Assembly: GCA_023055425.1 (NCBI GenBank)
Contig: JALGPY010000005.1
Location: forward strand, 3,249,501-3,313,500
Direction: 5' to 3'
DNA: 64,000 nt
Source of the DNA: Linanthus parryae
Lineage: Eukaryota; Streptophyta; Magnoliopsida; Ericales; Polemoniaceae
Of this stretch, positions 54,101 to 64,000 are shown one piece after another; the first letter of the stretch is position 1; every line of letters begins with the position of its first letter. Below the pieces are notes generated by a model that was given only the letters and a program-made list of their open reading frames with translations, ran no database searches and was not told where the DNA came from. A program made the translations under genes and the position numbers.

Positions 54101-54849
54101 AAAATTGTAATAAGTACTTGAACCATGGCCTTTCAGCTTCCATATACCCCAACATCACATAGCAGGTATATTCCTACATAATCATATAGTCTTAACCAAT
54201 TCCGAGGCTACTTTGGATTTCTCAGTGTTTTACATTTAGCCAGCTTCAATGCCGAAGCTACAAGTGACTACAGAAAGAGCAATAGACATGAACTACAGAT
54301 TCAGAAGTTGAACAAAAACTTCAAAGACGTACACAAATTCGCTAATTGGAACAGTCTCAATGTAGCATCAGCTATAATGTTTATGAAAAAATAAAGATTT
54401 CAAGAAGAACTGTGTTCTAGAAACTAAGATGAATTTTCGCTAATCAAAGGACCAACACAATTTGATCAAAATCACTCCCAAGGGAAATTAATTCACATGA
54501 AGCGAAAATGCTGGATGTGATACAGGTGAAAACACCGGGGGAAATCAGATCCAACGATCATTTCTCCACCTAGGGTTTCTGAGACATCGATTTTCACCTA
54601 GGGTTCCTGAGAATTCAAACCTACGTCGTCGATAGCTAAGGACTAAGAGAATCAGACACATCAATTTCAATAATCTCAACAGAAATCGCAAAGATTCAGC
54701 ATCAAATCGATCGAGACGAAATGTAAGCTAACGCCAGAGAGAAAGAAGATACAGATCGTGAGAGGAGTGAAATTAAACCAGGCGAAACACAGATTAAACG
54801 AAACGAGAAGAACAGAGGAAGATCTGAGACGAGAGAGAGAGCTTACCAT
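51145..54849 (-). CDS. HSBP: Heat shock factor-binding protein (HSBP)
   Basis: Minus-strand coding exons are 54849-54847 (the ATG alone), 53785-53732, 52167-52144, 52058-52016 and 51290-51145, giving 89 residues. HSBP is a small coiled-coil protein that binds the trimerisation domain of heat-shock factors and attenuates the heat-shock response. Seen: an acidic N terminus MDGQDNEDPKQSTADMT; the heptad-repeat core VQNLLQQMQARFQTMSESIV, then KIDEMGARINELEASINDLR; and a Pro/Glu-rich tail. The start codon is followed at once by gtaag, so the first coding exon contributes only Met. The last intron (51291-52015) begins ATATCCTTTT and ends AC after a TCCTTGAC branch site, an AT-AC U12-type intron. 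Using it joins AAG-A to TT-GAT and restores the family KID motif. Confidence 0.93.
51291..52015 (-). other. U12-type AT-AC intron of HSBP
   Basis: On the sense (minus) strand the intron starts ATATCCTTTTTC, matching the U12 5' consensus ATATCCTT. It ends tccttgaccactaagcac, with the branch consensus TCCTTRAC about 10 nt before a terminal AC. There is no GT-AG alternative in the right phase at these exon edges. The intron is 725 nt. Confidence 0.92.
52290..53731. repeat. Three diverged repeat units in HSBP intron 2
   Basis: Units near 52290-52584, 53285-53490 and 53491-53731 share atattctctact, cacgatgcacatgaa.ttgata, tctaagcaag and, in the first and third, ttgacttacaaa, which is the complement of the exon 2 splice donor context. 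The DNA transposon at 52585-53250 separates the first unit from the others. Confidence 0.75.
52585..53250. mobile_element. DNA transposon with 8-bp target duplication in HSBP intron 2
   Basis: A 666-bp element begins CTACGTTACCTGGACT and ends with the near complement (CTACGTTACCTGAACT). It is flanked by CTTACAAA at 52577-52584 and 53251-53258. An 8-bp duplication fits hAT-type elements, but the superfamily is not certain. It is unusually GC-rich at its right end (53140-53230), where overlapping open frames show no known domain. Confidence 0.72.
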
Positions 54850-55130
54850 TGTGCTTGAGCTTCGTCGTCGACGAAAGGTTTCTCTTTCTGGTGAAGAAGG
54901 TTGTGGAATCGAAGCCCTACACAATCTTTCCCTAAACCACAGAGATGCGGGTTGAGCCTTTTAAGTTTTAACCATCCAATGCGCACTCGGCATTTAAATT
55001 TGTCTTTCAGTATATTGCATTCTGAGGACCTATATTTTTAACTGATTACAATATCACCCCCATATTGTATTTCTCCACTGTATATACTATATAGTGGTGT
55101 AACTTCGACGAACCAACTCGAACACATCTC
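54850..55130 (-). other. HSBP 5'-UTR and promoter
   Basis: The minus strand immediately upstream of the HSBP start codon has a pyrimidine/GAAGAA-rich leader (about 54850-54930). No clear TATA box or heat-shock element was identified by eye. Confidence 0.4.
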
Positions 55131-55215
55131 GAACCTTCTTTTGAAAGAAAAAACTCGGTAGGTAGGGTGGCATAAACCTAAATATATTAAGATCGGACTG
55201 CCAACCCGTACAAAG

Positions 55216-55266
55216 TGTGTGTGTGTGCGTGTGTGTGTGGGAGGGGGGGGGGGGGGAGGGAGGGGG
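55216..55266. repeat. GT/G-rich simple repeat
   Basis: A gtgtgtgtgtgcgtgtgtgtgt tract runs into a G-rich stretch with a long G run and ggagggaggggg. Confidence 0.9.
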
Positions 55267-55399
55267 AGTTAGACCTCAACACGAGATCACTGATGAGCCC
55301 AGCCCACTACTATCACGGGCTAACTGATAAATACATGCAGGCGGCTCAGCAAAAAGGAAGCCCATCTCCTTTCGGCCAAACCCTACCTAGAGCAAACTA

Positions 55400-56240
55400 A
55401 TTAGCTGACCAGCGGATATCTATGAGCCTTACTCAATTAAGAATTCCCATAAGTCCCTTCAATTCCTCTAAAAATCAATCGAATTCATTGTTTGAAGCTT
55501 TCTCACTCTTCATCAATTGGATTAATTCGCTAGATTTCGTCTCAATCACCATTGTTGCAGAAGATACGTTCTTGAACCATTTCAAAGTTTCTCTTAAGGT
55601 TTTAGCCCCATTCGTCGTCGACCGAGTGAAGTACTGCACCGGAGCACACCTTGCCGCCACAAAACTTCATGGTCTCGGACGACACAGCCAACCCTCTCTA
55701 CTTGATTTAGGTCATCGATAGCTACGCCGGAATTCAGCTTCAGGAGCCCCGGTGGCAGGGGAGACCACTATGGTCTTGCCTCCATCGGCGCAGTTCTAAC
55801 AATCTCTACCTCATTAGATAAGTCAACTTGCTTCAAATACTCAAACGTTGTTTTTGTAATGATATCACTCCCAAAATCTTATCCTCCTGCAATTAACCTG
55901 TTTCTTCTTCCCCAGATCACCCAACACAGAATAATTAATAGTCTCAGATTCGACTGGTTTGAATCCTCCACCATGGTTGATATTTGGTTGCAGTTTCATA
56001 CAATCCACAGTTTCTGCCAAATCGAAGTTTTGATCCAAATTTTCTTCATGACTTTACACGGTAAGAACAAGTGTTTCTCGTCTTCAATTGCCCTCTCACA
56101 AACAGGACAATAATCATCAACCCGAACCCCCGTTTGGATTTTTCTATTTCTAGTCGGTAGAAATCTCATAGACAACTTCAACCAAAGATCTTTTTCTGGG
56201 AGTTTTAGGCATCAAATTTTCTTGTGGAGTCTACCTTCCT
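55400..56240 (-). mobile_element. Degenerate LINE remnant (zf-RVT and RNase H parts)
   Basis: On the minus strand, a zf-RVT-like segment lies at about 56000-56165 (FLPTRNR...CPVCERAIEDEKHLFLPC), followed at 55475-55660 by an RNase H-like segment (TLRETLKWFKNVSSATMVIE and TKSSELIQLM, with the catalytic Asp of the usual E-T-D changed to Lys). Frameshifts separate them. It is a decayed 3' portion of a LINE. Confidence 0.75.
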
Positions 56241-56394
56241 GGATCGGGTCCCCTACAAAGCACTGCTAACTGCATTCGGGTAGCAGAGTCTAAAAGCTAA
56301 TTGGTACTCAGATGCTACACTATAGCAACTGTCTTTAGTAAACACCCAAGCTAATTTTCCCCCTATTATGACATAGAGGAATTTGCAGAATACA

Positions 56395-56628
56395 TTGCGC
56401 CTCACTTTGTTCGCTCTTACTTTTCCCAAGAATCCTGGATTTTATGAGAAGAGCAAGCACATCGACACTCGCTTCCACTTCATCAGGGAATGTATGGAAT
56501 GAAAGGGCGTGGAGATGAAGTATGTGAGATCTCAAGATCAAGTGGCAGAAAAATTCATGAAGTCGCTCAAGTACGACATCTTCTTCAAGTGGAGAACTTT
56601 ATTAGGAGTTGCTAAACCAAGTTTAAGA
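56395..56628 (+). pseudogene. Ty1-copia RNase H C-terminal fragment
   Basis: The plus strand encodes SKHIDTRFHFIREC followed, after a frame slip, by KYVRSQDQVAEKFMKSLKYD, matching the C terminus of copia RNase H (KHIDIRYHFIRE...DQVADIFTKPL). The upstream polyprotein is missing. It ends just before a polypurine tract (ttaagagggg). Confidence 0.82.
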
Positions 56629-57030
56629 GGGGTCGTTGGAGATTAACCTGAGTTTAGCCAAAAAATAGCCCAAGTAATCTATTGTGTTGTTAGCCAGAGT
56701 GTTTAATTAACTAGTAGGCATATTATGTTAGAAGTATCCCAAGCTTATTATTTGTCTAATTGCATTGTATCTAGTAGGAGAATTCTAAAGAAGAACGTAT
56801 GTAGAATGTTTTAGAGGAAGTCCTAGATGTTTTGGTGGAAGACGTTTGTGGAAGGGATAATGCTAAAAATATTCCTTCCTCATCCATCTATAAATAGCTT
56901 GCACATCCATCACTTTGTATCAAGCAAAATTGAAATTCTTCTTTCACATATTACTCAACTTTCTCTCTCTAATATGCATCACTCTCCTCTTCCACCAAAT
57001 TATCCTACTCAGGAATTTTTTACTCGATCC
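56629..57030 (+). mobile_element. Probable copia LTR following the RNase H fragment
   Basis: Directly after a polypurine tract (aagagggg), the sequence gttggagattaacc resembles a copia LTR start (consensus TGTTGGA). A TATA-like tctataaatagc lies at about 56889, as expected for an LTR promoter. The 3' boundary is unclear: the LTR may end before the hairpin at 57032 or extend to the primer-binding-site-like motif at 57779. Confidence 0.6.
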
Positions 57031-57031
57031 T

Positions 57032-57108
57032 CATATTTCTTTTGCAGGCTTGTTAGAATAGGATTTCAGAATCTCTTCCTATTCAAACAAGCCTGCAAAA
57101 GAAATATG
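57032..57108. repeat. Near-perfect inverted repeat (32-bp arms, 13-nt loop)
   Basis: The left arm 57032-57063 (catatttcttttgcaggctt...) and right arm 57077-57108 are complementary at 31 of 32 positions, with a 13-nt loop. The transcript would form a long hairpin. It lies in or just downstream of a copia LTR. Confidence 0.93.
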
Positions 57109-57526
57109 GATCAAGCTCTCGGGTACAAATCAAGCTTGGACTCGTGAAAAAGATGGTGAACAAGACTTAACCAACATGAAAATCGGCTCGACTCATCGGG
57201 TTACCCCCTAATCGCCACCAGTCAATTAAAGAAAATCAAAAGAATTCTAAATGGTCTACCAGTAGGTAGAAACAAAGAAGAAAGCTGAATCTTCCACGAG
57301 CTACCGTTAGGCTACGACGAATAATATTGTTAATGGGAGATTTTTTTGATTCACTTCTAACGGATTAACTGAATTTAGGAAGTGAAAGTTAGGGGGAAAG
57401 TTTGTTAGATTTTGTTAGAGAGACATTGTGCAATTATTATTCTCTGTATTGGTTTAGCAAATTCTCTCCCAATATTTTTATAAATTGATACCCTCGTATG
57501 TGAAATCTCTACTTTGCCTTCATTTT

Positions 57527-57529
<3 letters not shown>

Positions 57530-57581
<52 letters not shown>

Positions 57582-57615
57582 GCTCTCTCTCTCTCTCTCT
57601 CGCTCTCTCTCTCTC
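57530..57615. repeat. (CT)n microsatellite
   Basis: About 85 nt of CT repeat with a few interruptions (ctat, ctcg). Confidence 0.95.
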
Positions 57616-57778
57616 CTCAAAGTTAGAAGCTCTCAAGAACTTTCATCAATGTGAAATGGAAACAGATCAAAGTTTGTGATCAATACCACGTTTAAATAGC
57701 ATGGGTAAAATAGTAATTTTACAAATTAATTAGCATCGCCCTCCGGTCTTGTTCGAGCCGGATAAGGGGTTGTTGCAG

Positions 57779-57795
57779 GTAGTATCAGAGCAGGC
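57779..57795 (+). other. Primer-binding-site-like motif
   Basis: ggtagtatcagagcagg resembles the initiator-tRNA-Met primer-binding site TGGTATCAGAGCAGG with a small insertion. It could mark the end of an upstream LTR. Confidence 0.4.
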
Positions 57796-58121
57796 AATCC
57801 ATTAAAAGGGAATTAAAAACTTGTAGGGCAACTTAAAATGGCAAGATATTTAAAAATTTGAAAGTCGTTCGGGTTATGGGTAGCTTAGGAGATTGGCCTT
57901 CATTATTCCCGCTCACCCTCATCCTATGTTACAGATTTATGCGATATGAGTTTCTTTGAGATGCATTTTATTAGTGATTTTTACTTTCCTGATGAGAAAA
58001 AGGATGGAAACAGAATGTGACATGTACTAGATGTACTATCTTGATCGCATAGATGAGTTCAGATTTTTGCAGACATAAGTATTATGTGGTTTATTGCGAA
58101 ATTTCTCTATTATGCATGTTA

Positions 58122-59541
58122 TGTTGGAATAGATGCCCTAGAGGCAATCTAGTTTAGTATGAATTTATTTTGGCTAGAATATTCATTGTATTATTTATTG
58201 GATATTTAATATAATGAAGTCCTTAGATTTACAATTGTGTCGTTTATCTTAAATATCCCTAGTCCAGTATAATGATTAATGGGACAATCATCTATAGACT
58301 AGTATGGGGTTGGATTGATATGGAGATATCATGATCCAACACATGGGTGTGCATTAAGGATAATGGTGCACCGGATTGACCCATCTCCGAGAAGGCTACA
58401 TACAGGTTATGTTAAGTCACAAGTGCTTCTCGTGGTGCAATGGTATTGTCATCCTTAGACTTGAAGTCGCTAGATATTCTAGTTGTGGATTATCGTGATT
58501 TTGGTAGAGTTATACGCTACACCGTAACTGGGTAGTTATAAAGGCATGTACGGATACAATAAGAAGAAAGCTTAGAGATCGTAGTGGACGTAGATAGAAT
58601 TTGTCCCTGCCACATAACGGGAGCAAATATCCTACGCCACTCGAGGGATAGTGCTTATAGAATGTCTGGCCAGACTCAAATAAATCAATATAGGATATTG
58701 ATGTTATTTGCACGAATAAGGCTATTCCCATGGATCGAGAAACTATGGATTGGATATACGAGTGTGACTTGTAAGTATCGTGTCCAATCCGGATATAGAG
58801 ACAAAGGGATGAGACAATTACTTGTACAAGGTTTGTCGGATGACTATTCTATTAGTTGGCTAGAATGGATGTTTTGCTAGAAACCGCTCCATATTAGCAA
58901 ATTGTTGCTACCAACTAGATAGAACCTATGGGGTCACACGCTATATAGAGTTGAAGTAGATTTGGGAATTAAATAATAGGATTAATTAATTAGAAGGATC
59001 ACTTTGCAACACCTTGCAAACTTAGTAGGACTAATTTGCAAGGAAGGAACTAAATCGAATTCTAGTAGGACTAGAATGGGTCCTTTAGGTAGTTGACAAG
59101 GATTTGTTGGACTATATAAAGGATGCTCCTTCCTTCCTTCCCAGACTTATGAGCCTTTAGTTCATAACTTGAGTGGGAGAGAACAAAAAGGAGAGAGCAA
59201 GCAAGCAAGAGGGACCCGTCCGCCCCCCTTGCCGCCGCATCCCGTCGGCCTAAACGAGGCCGCCCCTCCTTGTTTCCTCGCGTTGTGTGATTTCTTATTC
59301 CTCTTCCTCCATTCCGGGCTAGCAAAAAGGAGAAGGAAGATCTAGATCTAAACTCTAGGCGTGGATCAACTATAGAGAACGTGACATAATTCACGTTAGA
59401 AGTCATCACAGGAGAAACCCTAAGGTGTGTAAATTGATTTCTTCCCTTACCATTGTTATGTCTCTTGTCCTGTGATCCTTGGAGGGTATTGCATGGATAA
59501 TATTTGTTTTTCCGCTGCGTATCCATGATCAAAACCCTACA
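58122..59541 (+). mobile_element. Ty1-copia 5' LTR
   Basis: The LTR begins TGTTGGAATAGATGCCC and ends CCCTACA immediately before a canonical primer-binding site, giving 1420 bp. A TATA box (actatataaagg, about 59112) lies in its 3' third. A GC-rich block (about 59211-59275) is unlike the rest of the LTR. The 3' LTR is not in the window. Confidence 0.88.
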
Positions 59542-59542
59542 A

Positions 59543-59555
59543 TGGTATCAGAGCC
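59543..59555 (+). other. Copia primer-binding site (tRNA-iMet)
   Basis: TGGTATCAGAGCC follows the LTR by one base and is complementary to the 3' end of initiator tRNA-Met, the usual primer of plant copia elements. Confidence 0.92.
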
Positions 59556-61221
59556 ACACGTTGTAGAGCATAAACGTGGTTTATGTGTTACGTTTTGATA
59601 GTTTTACACTTTAAATTTATTGTTTATCGCGTAAAACAAGACAAATCAAGCATATGATGCAATTTGTCAATAATCAATCATAACAAGACCTAGATTTTGC
59701 ATTAGATGCATCAATTAGTGAGATTGAGAAATTTTAGGATCTTAGATCTAGGGTTTGGGCATCCTATGGAAAGAAGGAGTTCTTTTCATACAAGGAAACC
59801 ACCAAACTTGGGCACCAAGCAAGGGAGTTGTTTTGGAAACAACTCCCAAAGAAGGTTCGGCCCCCCTAGGGGACCGCCCCTCCTTGCTTGCCGCCCAAGC
59901 AAGGGACGGCCTAGGGGCCGGGGCAGCCCTAGCCCACGGCCTAGCCGCGTGGGCTAGGGGCCGGCCGGCCCAAGGCCTTTGCGATCCTCCTTTTGTGTCC
60001 GGGAAATTTGATTGTTGGGCCCCATGGACCGTTTTAACCCTAGAAAAATCCTAAAATCAATTAAAATTGACCAAGCGCGTTAAAATTGGATTTTAACTAT
60101 TTATGTGCAAATTGCATGGTGATTGAATATGGCCTTAGGATGTGGTTTGGTGTGATTGTTTATTTTGTGGTCTGGTTTACGGCCTGCGAGCTGATTAATT
60201 AATTGTAATAATTAATTTGGGTTTTATGGCCTGCGAGCCATTTTTTTCTCAACTTGTGAGATTTATTTTATTTAGTATAGTTGTTAGCTAGTACTAGATA
60301 GAGTAGATTGTTAGCCAAGATTGAAGAAAAGAAGCCCAAAGCCAAAGGGAGCCACAAAAGCTGGAGCATGGAGCATTCCACATGACAATGAAGGATGGAC
60401 CAAAAGATGAAGACGCATGGAGATGTGTTTGCTTTTAGGGTTCATAGATAATTGCATTGGCTTGGAATTATCTTAGTCTAGAAAAAGGCCATATTCACAT
60501 CACGTTTTATTTTGTTTTGTGGTTGTTTATTTTATTGTCTTATTATTTTGTGGTTGGTGTATGGATGATGCATGCAATTAGGATAATAAGATAATTAGAC
60601 AACCCGGATCTATTATTTGGAGTTGTGCCCAAACTCAAATAGATAGATTAGTTGATATGGATCAACAAAAACAATTAAAATTGAATTGAAAAATCGCTCA
60701 AAATTCAAATATTGTGTTCTTGCCTTCTCGTTATTTAAACACTCACTATCATCATGATTTATCAAGTTCGCGCGTGCCAAAGCATGGCGACTTGGTTCAT
60801 AATGATGGAATACGATGGCACAAGCAAGTAATGTGCAATTGTTTAGATAAGAGGTTGAACACGACTAGGCTATTAATATGATTAAAACCTGGAGGCAATC
60901 AATTGGGATTATCCATACGGATTGATAAATAAGGAGTTATTTGCCCAATTGAACCAAGAGTTGCATAAAGATGCTATTGGAATTGTTCCTACCTAAAGTA
61001 GTCAAATTATGGGTGACTTGCCAAAGCAAGCTCATAAGGAGATGAAACATGGATCTTGGCCCACTAGAAAATATAAGGATATTTTCCGCATTAATATCTT
61101 GAGGGTTATTAATCCGTAGAAAAATAGTGGGAGCTATATTTGATAAACTAGCCATTATTGAATATAGTCAAAAATTCACAAATACTAAAACTTGCGCATT
61201 TTTCCTTTTGTAGAATTCCAA
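59556..61221 (+). other. Copia untranslated leader
   Basis: About 1.67 kb lies between the primer-binding site and gag. It contains a sharply GC-rich island at about 59850-59985 with short palindromes (cttgcttg...caagcaag; agcccac...gtgggct) and no convincing coding frame. Confidence 0.7.
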
Positions 61222-61651
61222 ATGGCAAACAACTCATCGAGTTCACAACATTCCCTACGATCTGTCCTTGATAAGGACAAGCTCTCTGGAACCAACTTCC
61301 TTGATTGGTACATAAACTTGAGAATCGTTCTCAAGCAAGAGAAGAAACTCTACGCAATAGATGAGCAAGTTCCAGCAGGTCCAGAGAACAATACCCCTGC
61401 AGCCCTAAAGGCGTATCAAAAGCGTGTTGATGACGCTAATGTTGCGGCCTGCCTTATGCTATGCACCATGACTTCTGAGCTGCAGAAGCAACACGAAAAC
61501 ATGAATGTTGTCGATATGATCGAGCATTTGAAGCAGCTCTTCCAAGAGCAGGCAAGGGTTGAGAGGTATGAGGTCTCTAAGGCATTTTCCAAGTGTCATC
61601 TAGCAGAAGGGAACCCGGTGGGACCCCATGTACTCCGTATGATCGGGTACC
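61222..61651 (+). pseudogene. Copia gag, truncated by an Athila-like insertion
   Basis: The N-terminal part of a copia gag: SLRSVLDKDKLSGTNFLDWY at the start, then ACLMLCTMTSELQKQHENMN, LFQEQARVERYEVSKAF and GNPVGPHVLRMIGY. These are hallmarks of the plant copia gag (UBN2-type) domain. About 143 codons are open, then the frame is cut at 61651 by the LTR of a Gypsy element. The downstream zinc knuckle, protease, integrase and RT are outside the window. Confidence 0.9.
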
Positions 61652-63222
61652 TGATAACTCCCTTTTAGGAGTTATTTTAATACTTCCATATTACTTGTAA
61701 TAGGCTTATTTCACATGATTTATATGTGATATGTGCGCAAATATGTGAATTTGACTATCTCTAAGCCTAAGAGTGAAAAGTTGTGTTTCTAGCTTATTTG
61801 TGCATGTTTTCTCTCATATTTGCTATGATAATTGCACGGGGTGTTTAGTGTTGTGTATCTCAGGTAAAATAGGTGCAATGGAGCTTATGAGGTGCTTGGA
61901 CATGCTTGGAATGGAGCTAGATGAAGAGGAGAAAAGGAGGCGCACAAACGAAGAGAAGTTGGAAAAGTCACACAGGACCAGCCTGCACTCTTTTCGATGC
62001 CCAGGAAAATCTACAAGGAATTTTGAAGCAAGGCTTGCGGCATTGGAAAGTAGACATCCGTAGCTTTCCAACGGTATATGGTAGGCCCGAAGACGAGTCC
62101 GTATGAGGGAGAAACAGCCCGCACAAAATCAGCAAAGAATTCTGCCCGGGAATTACAAAGTAGAGGGGCTGAAGTGCAATTTCGGCATATTTTCATTAAA
62201 AAACGTGCCCAGCTGGTAGAGAACGGGAAGAACGACCTAAGAGAGGATTATTGACGCATCTTTGAAGTCTTTGGAGCAAGGGAAGAAGGGAGAACAAGCT
62301 TGGAGCATGGATCATCAATTACATTGAAGATTCAAGCGTTTGATCATCTTTTCTTCTTCTATTCTTCATGAACTTCATTATTTTGATCATGTTGAACACT
62401 ATTATGTCTAGCTAAACTTCTTAAAGCTAGGTGATTGATGGAAAAATAGGGTTTGTTGGATGATTTTCCGGATTTTGGACTTGATGCATGCTTTTGCTTA
62501 ATTCTATGAACGTTCTTGTTAGTTTATCTATTCTTGTACTCAATTCTTAGTGTTCTTGGCTTGATCACCCGTAGAATGCTACTTGTTGATAGAATTGCAC
62601 GAAAGTGAATTCTTTGAGACGTGTTAAAGAATAGGTAGGTAATCTTGTAGTTTCTTGAGACCGAGAGGAGATAGAAACTTGATTAATCGTGTGAGGGTAG
62701 TTTCGGTTGATTTTGTTAGAACTTAGTGAATTCGGTGGACCGACAGGACCCGGTGAGTGAGCCTAACAAATCAACTAGAGTGTAATTGTAGACGGAGGTG
62801 GACCGAGAGGACCCGAAAGCTATTGTTTACACAAATTCACGTGAGATCGAGAGAAGATCGTGATGAGTATTACCCGATATAACTAGAACGTGCGTAGAGT
62901 GTTTCAAGCACAACCCGGAAATCGTTAACAACCCTAGGGACCATTGATTGCCTAGTCCTTCTCCATACTCGTATTCTGTGATAATTATTCTTTTCAGCAG
63001 AAAAGCATACAAAAATAGTTAACTTAGTTGTTATTTAGTCGCTTGTTTGTGGGCGACAACGTTATAAAATCAAACACTTTTTACCGGTTACTTACGTATC
63101 ATAAATTTAATTCTTAATTAGCTAATAATCTTAAATTCCCTTGGGTTCGATACTCGGAGTCGTAAAATACTCCACTTACTACTTGACCGTGCACTTGCGT
63201 ATACACGTAAGAAATCGTGTCA
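61652..63222 (+). mobile_element. Athila-like Gypsy 5' LTR, inserted in copia gag
   Basis: It begins TGATAACTCC, interrupting the copia gag frame, and ends gtgtca just before agttttTGGCGCCGTTGCC, giving about 1570 bp. A candidate 5-bp target duplication is GTACC (61647-61651); its partner is beyond the window. Two near-identical words (ggtggaccga(c/g)aggaccc) recur near 62733 and 62797. Confidence 0.85.
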
Positions 63223-63228
63223 AGTTTT

Positions 63229-63246
63229 TGGCGCCGTTGCCGGGGA
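63229..63246 (+). other. Gypsy primer-binding site (tRNA-Asp type)
   Basis: TGGCGCCGTTGCCGGGGA is complementary to a tRNA-Asp 3' end and is the primer-binding site typical of Athila/Tat Gypsy elements. Confidence 0.9.
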
Positions 63247-63360
63247 ATTAAACGGTTTATTAGTTTAGTTAAAAATTAATTTAGGATACTTCTTTTATTC
63301 TCTTTTTGTTATTATCTGTTTACCTCACGGGTGTGCTAGTGTTGTTTTCTCAGGTAGCTA

Positions 63361-64000
63361 TGGCGGAAGGACAAGGGCAGATTAGCCTCACCACAGAGCA
63401 GCTACAAGCTTTGGTGGCTGAAGCTGTAGAGAAAGCACTGGCAGCAACATCAAGACCGCACCCGACCTCAATGCCATATAATCGTTCAGGGAAAGCAATA
63501 ATCCACGCATTTGAGGCGGATCTTAAAGGAAGGGAGCCAGCAATTGTGGTGCCACCAATTCAGGCAGAAACCTTCTGTCTCAAGCTGGGCACAATTCACT
63601 TCACTCAGGAACAGTGCACATTTGCCGGTACATATGAGGAAGACTCACATGATTTCATTGGGAGATTTCAGAGCCATTGTGGGCTAATCCGATTTAGTGG
63701 GGTCACATCTGAAGCGCTCAAACTGATGCTCTTCCCCCATTGCCTCAAGGGAGCTGCTATGGGTTGGCTGGATTCATTGCCATCCAACTCAATCAAGACA
63801 TGGGAAGACTGTGCCTCCCAGTTCATGAGTAAATTCTTTCCCATCTCACGCATGATTCAGCTGCAGAACGAGATTTGGTCTTTCAGGCAAAAGCAACATG
63901 AATCCATGGTCAAAGCATGGGAGCGTCTCAACTTCTTGCTACGCAAATGCCCCAACCATGGCATTGCAAAAAGCCAGATCATACAGCTCTTCTATGATGC
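63361..64000 (+). CDS. Athila-like Gypsy gag (partial, runs off window)
   Basis: An open frame of 213 codons begins ATGGCGGAAGG at 63361 and continues past the window end. It encodes the retrotransposon gag domain: FAGTYEEDSHDFIGRFQSHC, the core LFPHCLKGAAMGWLDSLPSN, then TWEDCASQFMSKFFP and KAWERLNFLLRKCPNHGI. These blocks are characteristic of plant Athila gag proteins, which form the virus-like particle of the retrotransposon. No stop occurs, so this part of the element appears intact. The polymerase region would lie to the right of the window. Confidence 0.92.

Noticed and set aside
57405..57679. Open frames rich in Arg-Glu or Ser-Leu
   Set aside because: Translations of a CT/GA microsatellite.
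61773..62106. Open frames inside the Athila-like LTR
   Set aside because: Short, low-complexity Lys/Glu-rich frames within an LTR; no family features.

Overview
This window is nuclear DNA of a flowering plant, most likely a eudicot. The evidence is intron-rich plant genes (GH3 acyl-amido synthetase, RALF peptide, isoprenylated metallochaperone-like protein, the photosystem II factor LPA1), a nuclear tRNA-Gly, a U6 snRNA pseudogene, and dense plant transposons: LINEs, Ty1-copia, Athila-like Gypsy, Stowaway- and Tourist-like MITEs, and a SINE. I cannot name the species from sequence alone.

Layout. 0-3.2 kb: a Stowaway MITE and a 5'-truncated LINE. 3.4 kb: tRNA-Gly(CCC). 5.7-9.0 kb: dephospho-CoA kinase, 3 coding exons, + strand. 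10.7-11.8 kb: HIPP-type heavy-metal-associated protein, 3 exons, +. 12.1-14.2 kb: a cluster of small transposons ending about 100 bp before the cytosolic-type FOLD gene (14.25-19.4 kb, 5 exons, +), whose introns 1 and 4 hold several MITEs. 19.6-22.3 kb: a group II GH3 gene, 4 exons, -, convergent with FOLD. 23-24 kb: U6 pseudogene and MITE. 25.75-28.3 kb: ribosomal protein S21, - , with a 5'-UTR intron. 30.4-39.4 kb: LPA1, 9 exons, +, with a 3.3 kb antisense copia remnant in intron 2. 41-44.3 kb: a LINE with intact reverse-transcriptase frame and a 14-bp target duplication. 45.1 kb: a RALF peptide gene, +. 46.1-50.6 kb: a tandem-repeat array holding a Stowaway MITE that itself holds a LINE. 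51.1-54.85 kb: heat-shock-factor-binding protein (HSBP), 5 coding exons, -, with a U12-type AT-AC intron. 55.1-64 kb: retrotransposon territory, with a LINE remnant, a copia RNase H tail plus LTR, a copia LTR/primer-binding site/gag, and an Athila-like LTR inserted into that copia gag and running off the window.

The host genes are unrelated housekeeping, hormone and stress genes. There is no operon-like organisation and no evidence of a functional cluster. I found no clearly new biological system. The observations most worth checking are the AT-AC intron with textbook U12 signals in HSBP, the three-level nested insertion whose empty site can be read from a sister repeat, the duplicated splice-donor region in HSBP intron 2 hit by a transposon, the GH3 intron that is two-thirds dinucleotide repeat, and a 32-bp-arm hairpin at 57.03 kb.

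All exon boundaries were derived by eye from splice signals, reading phase and family sequence knowledge. No alignments or searches were run.
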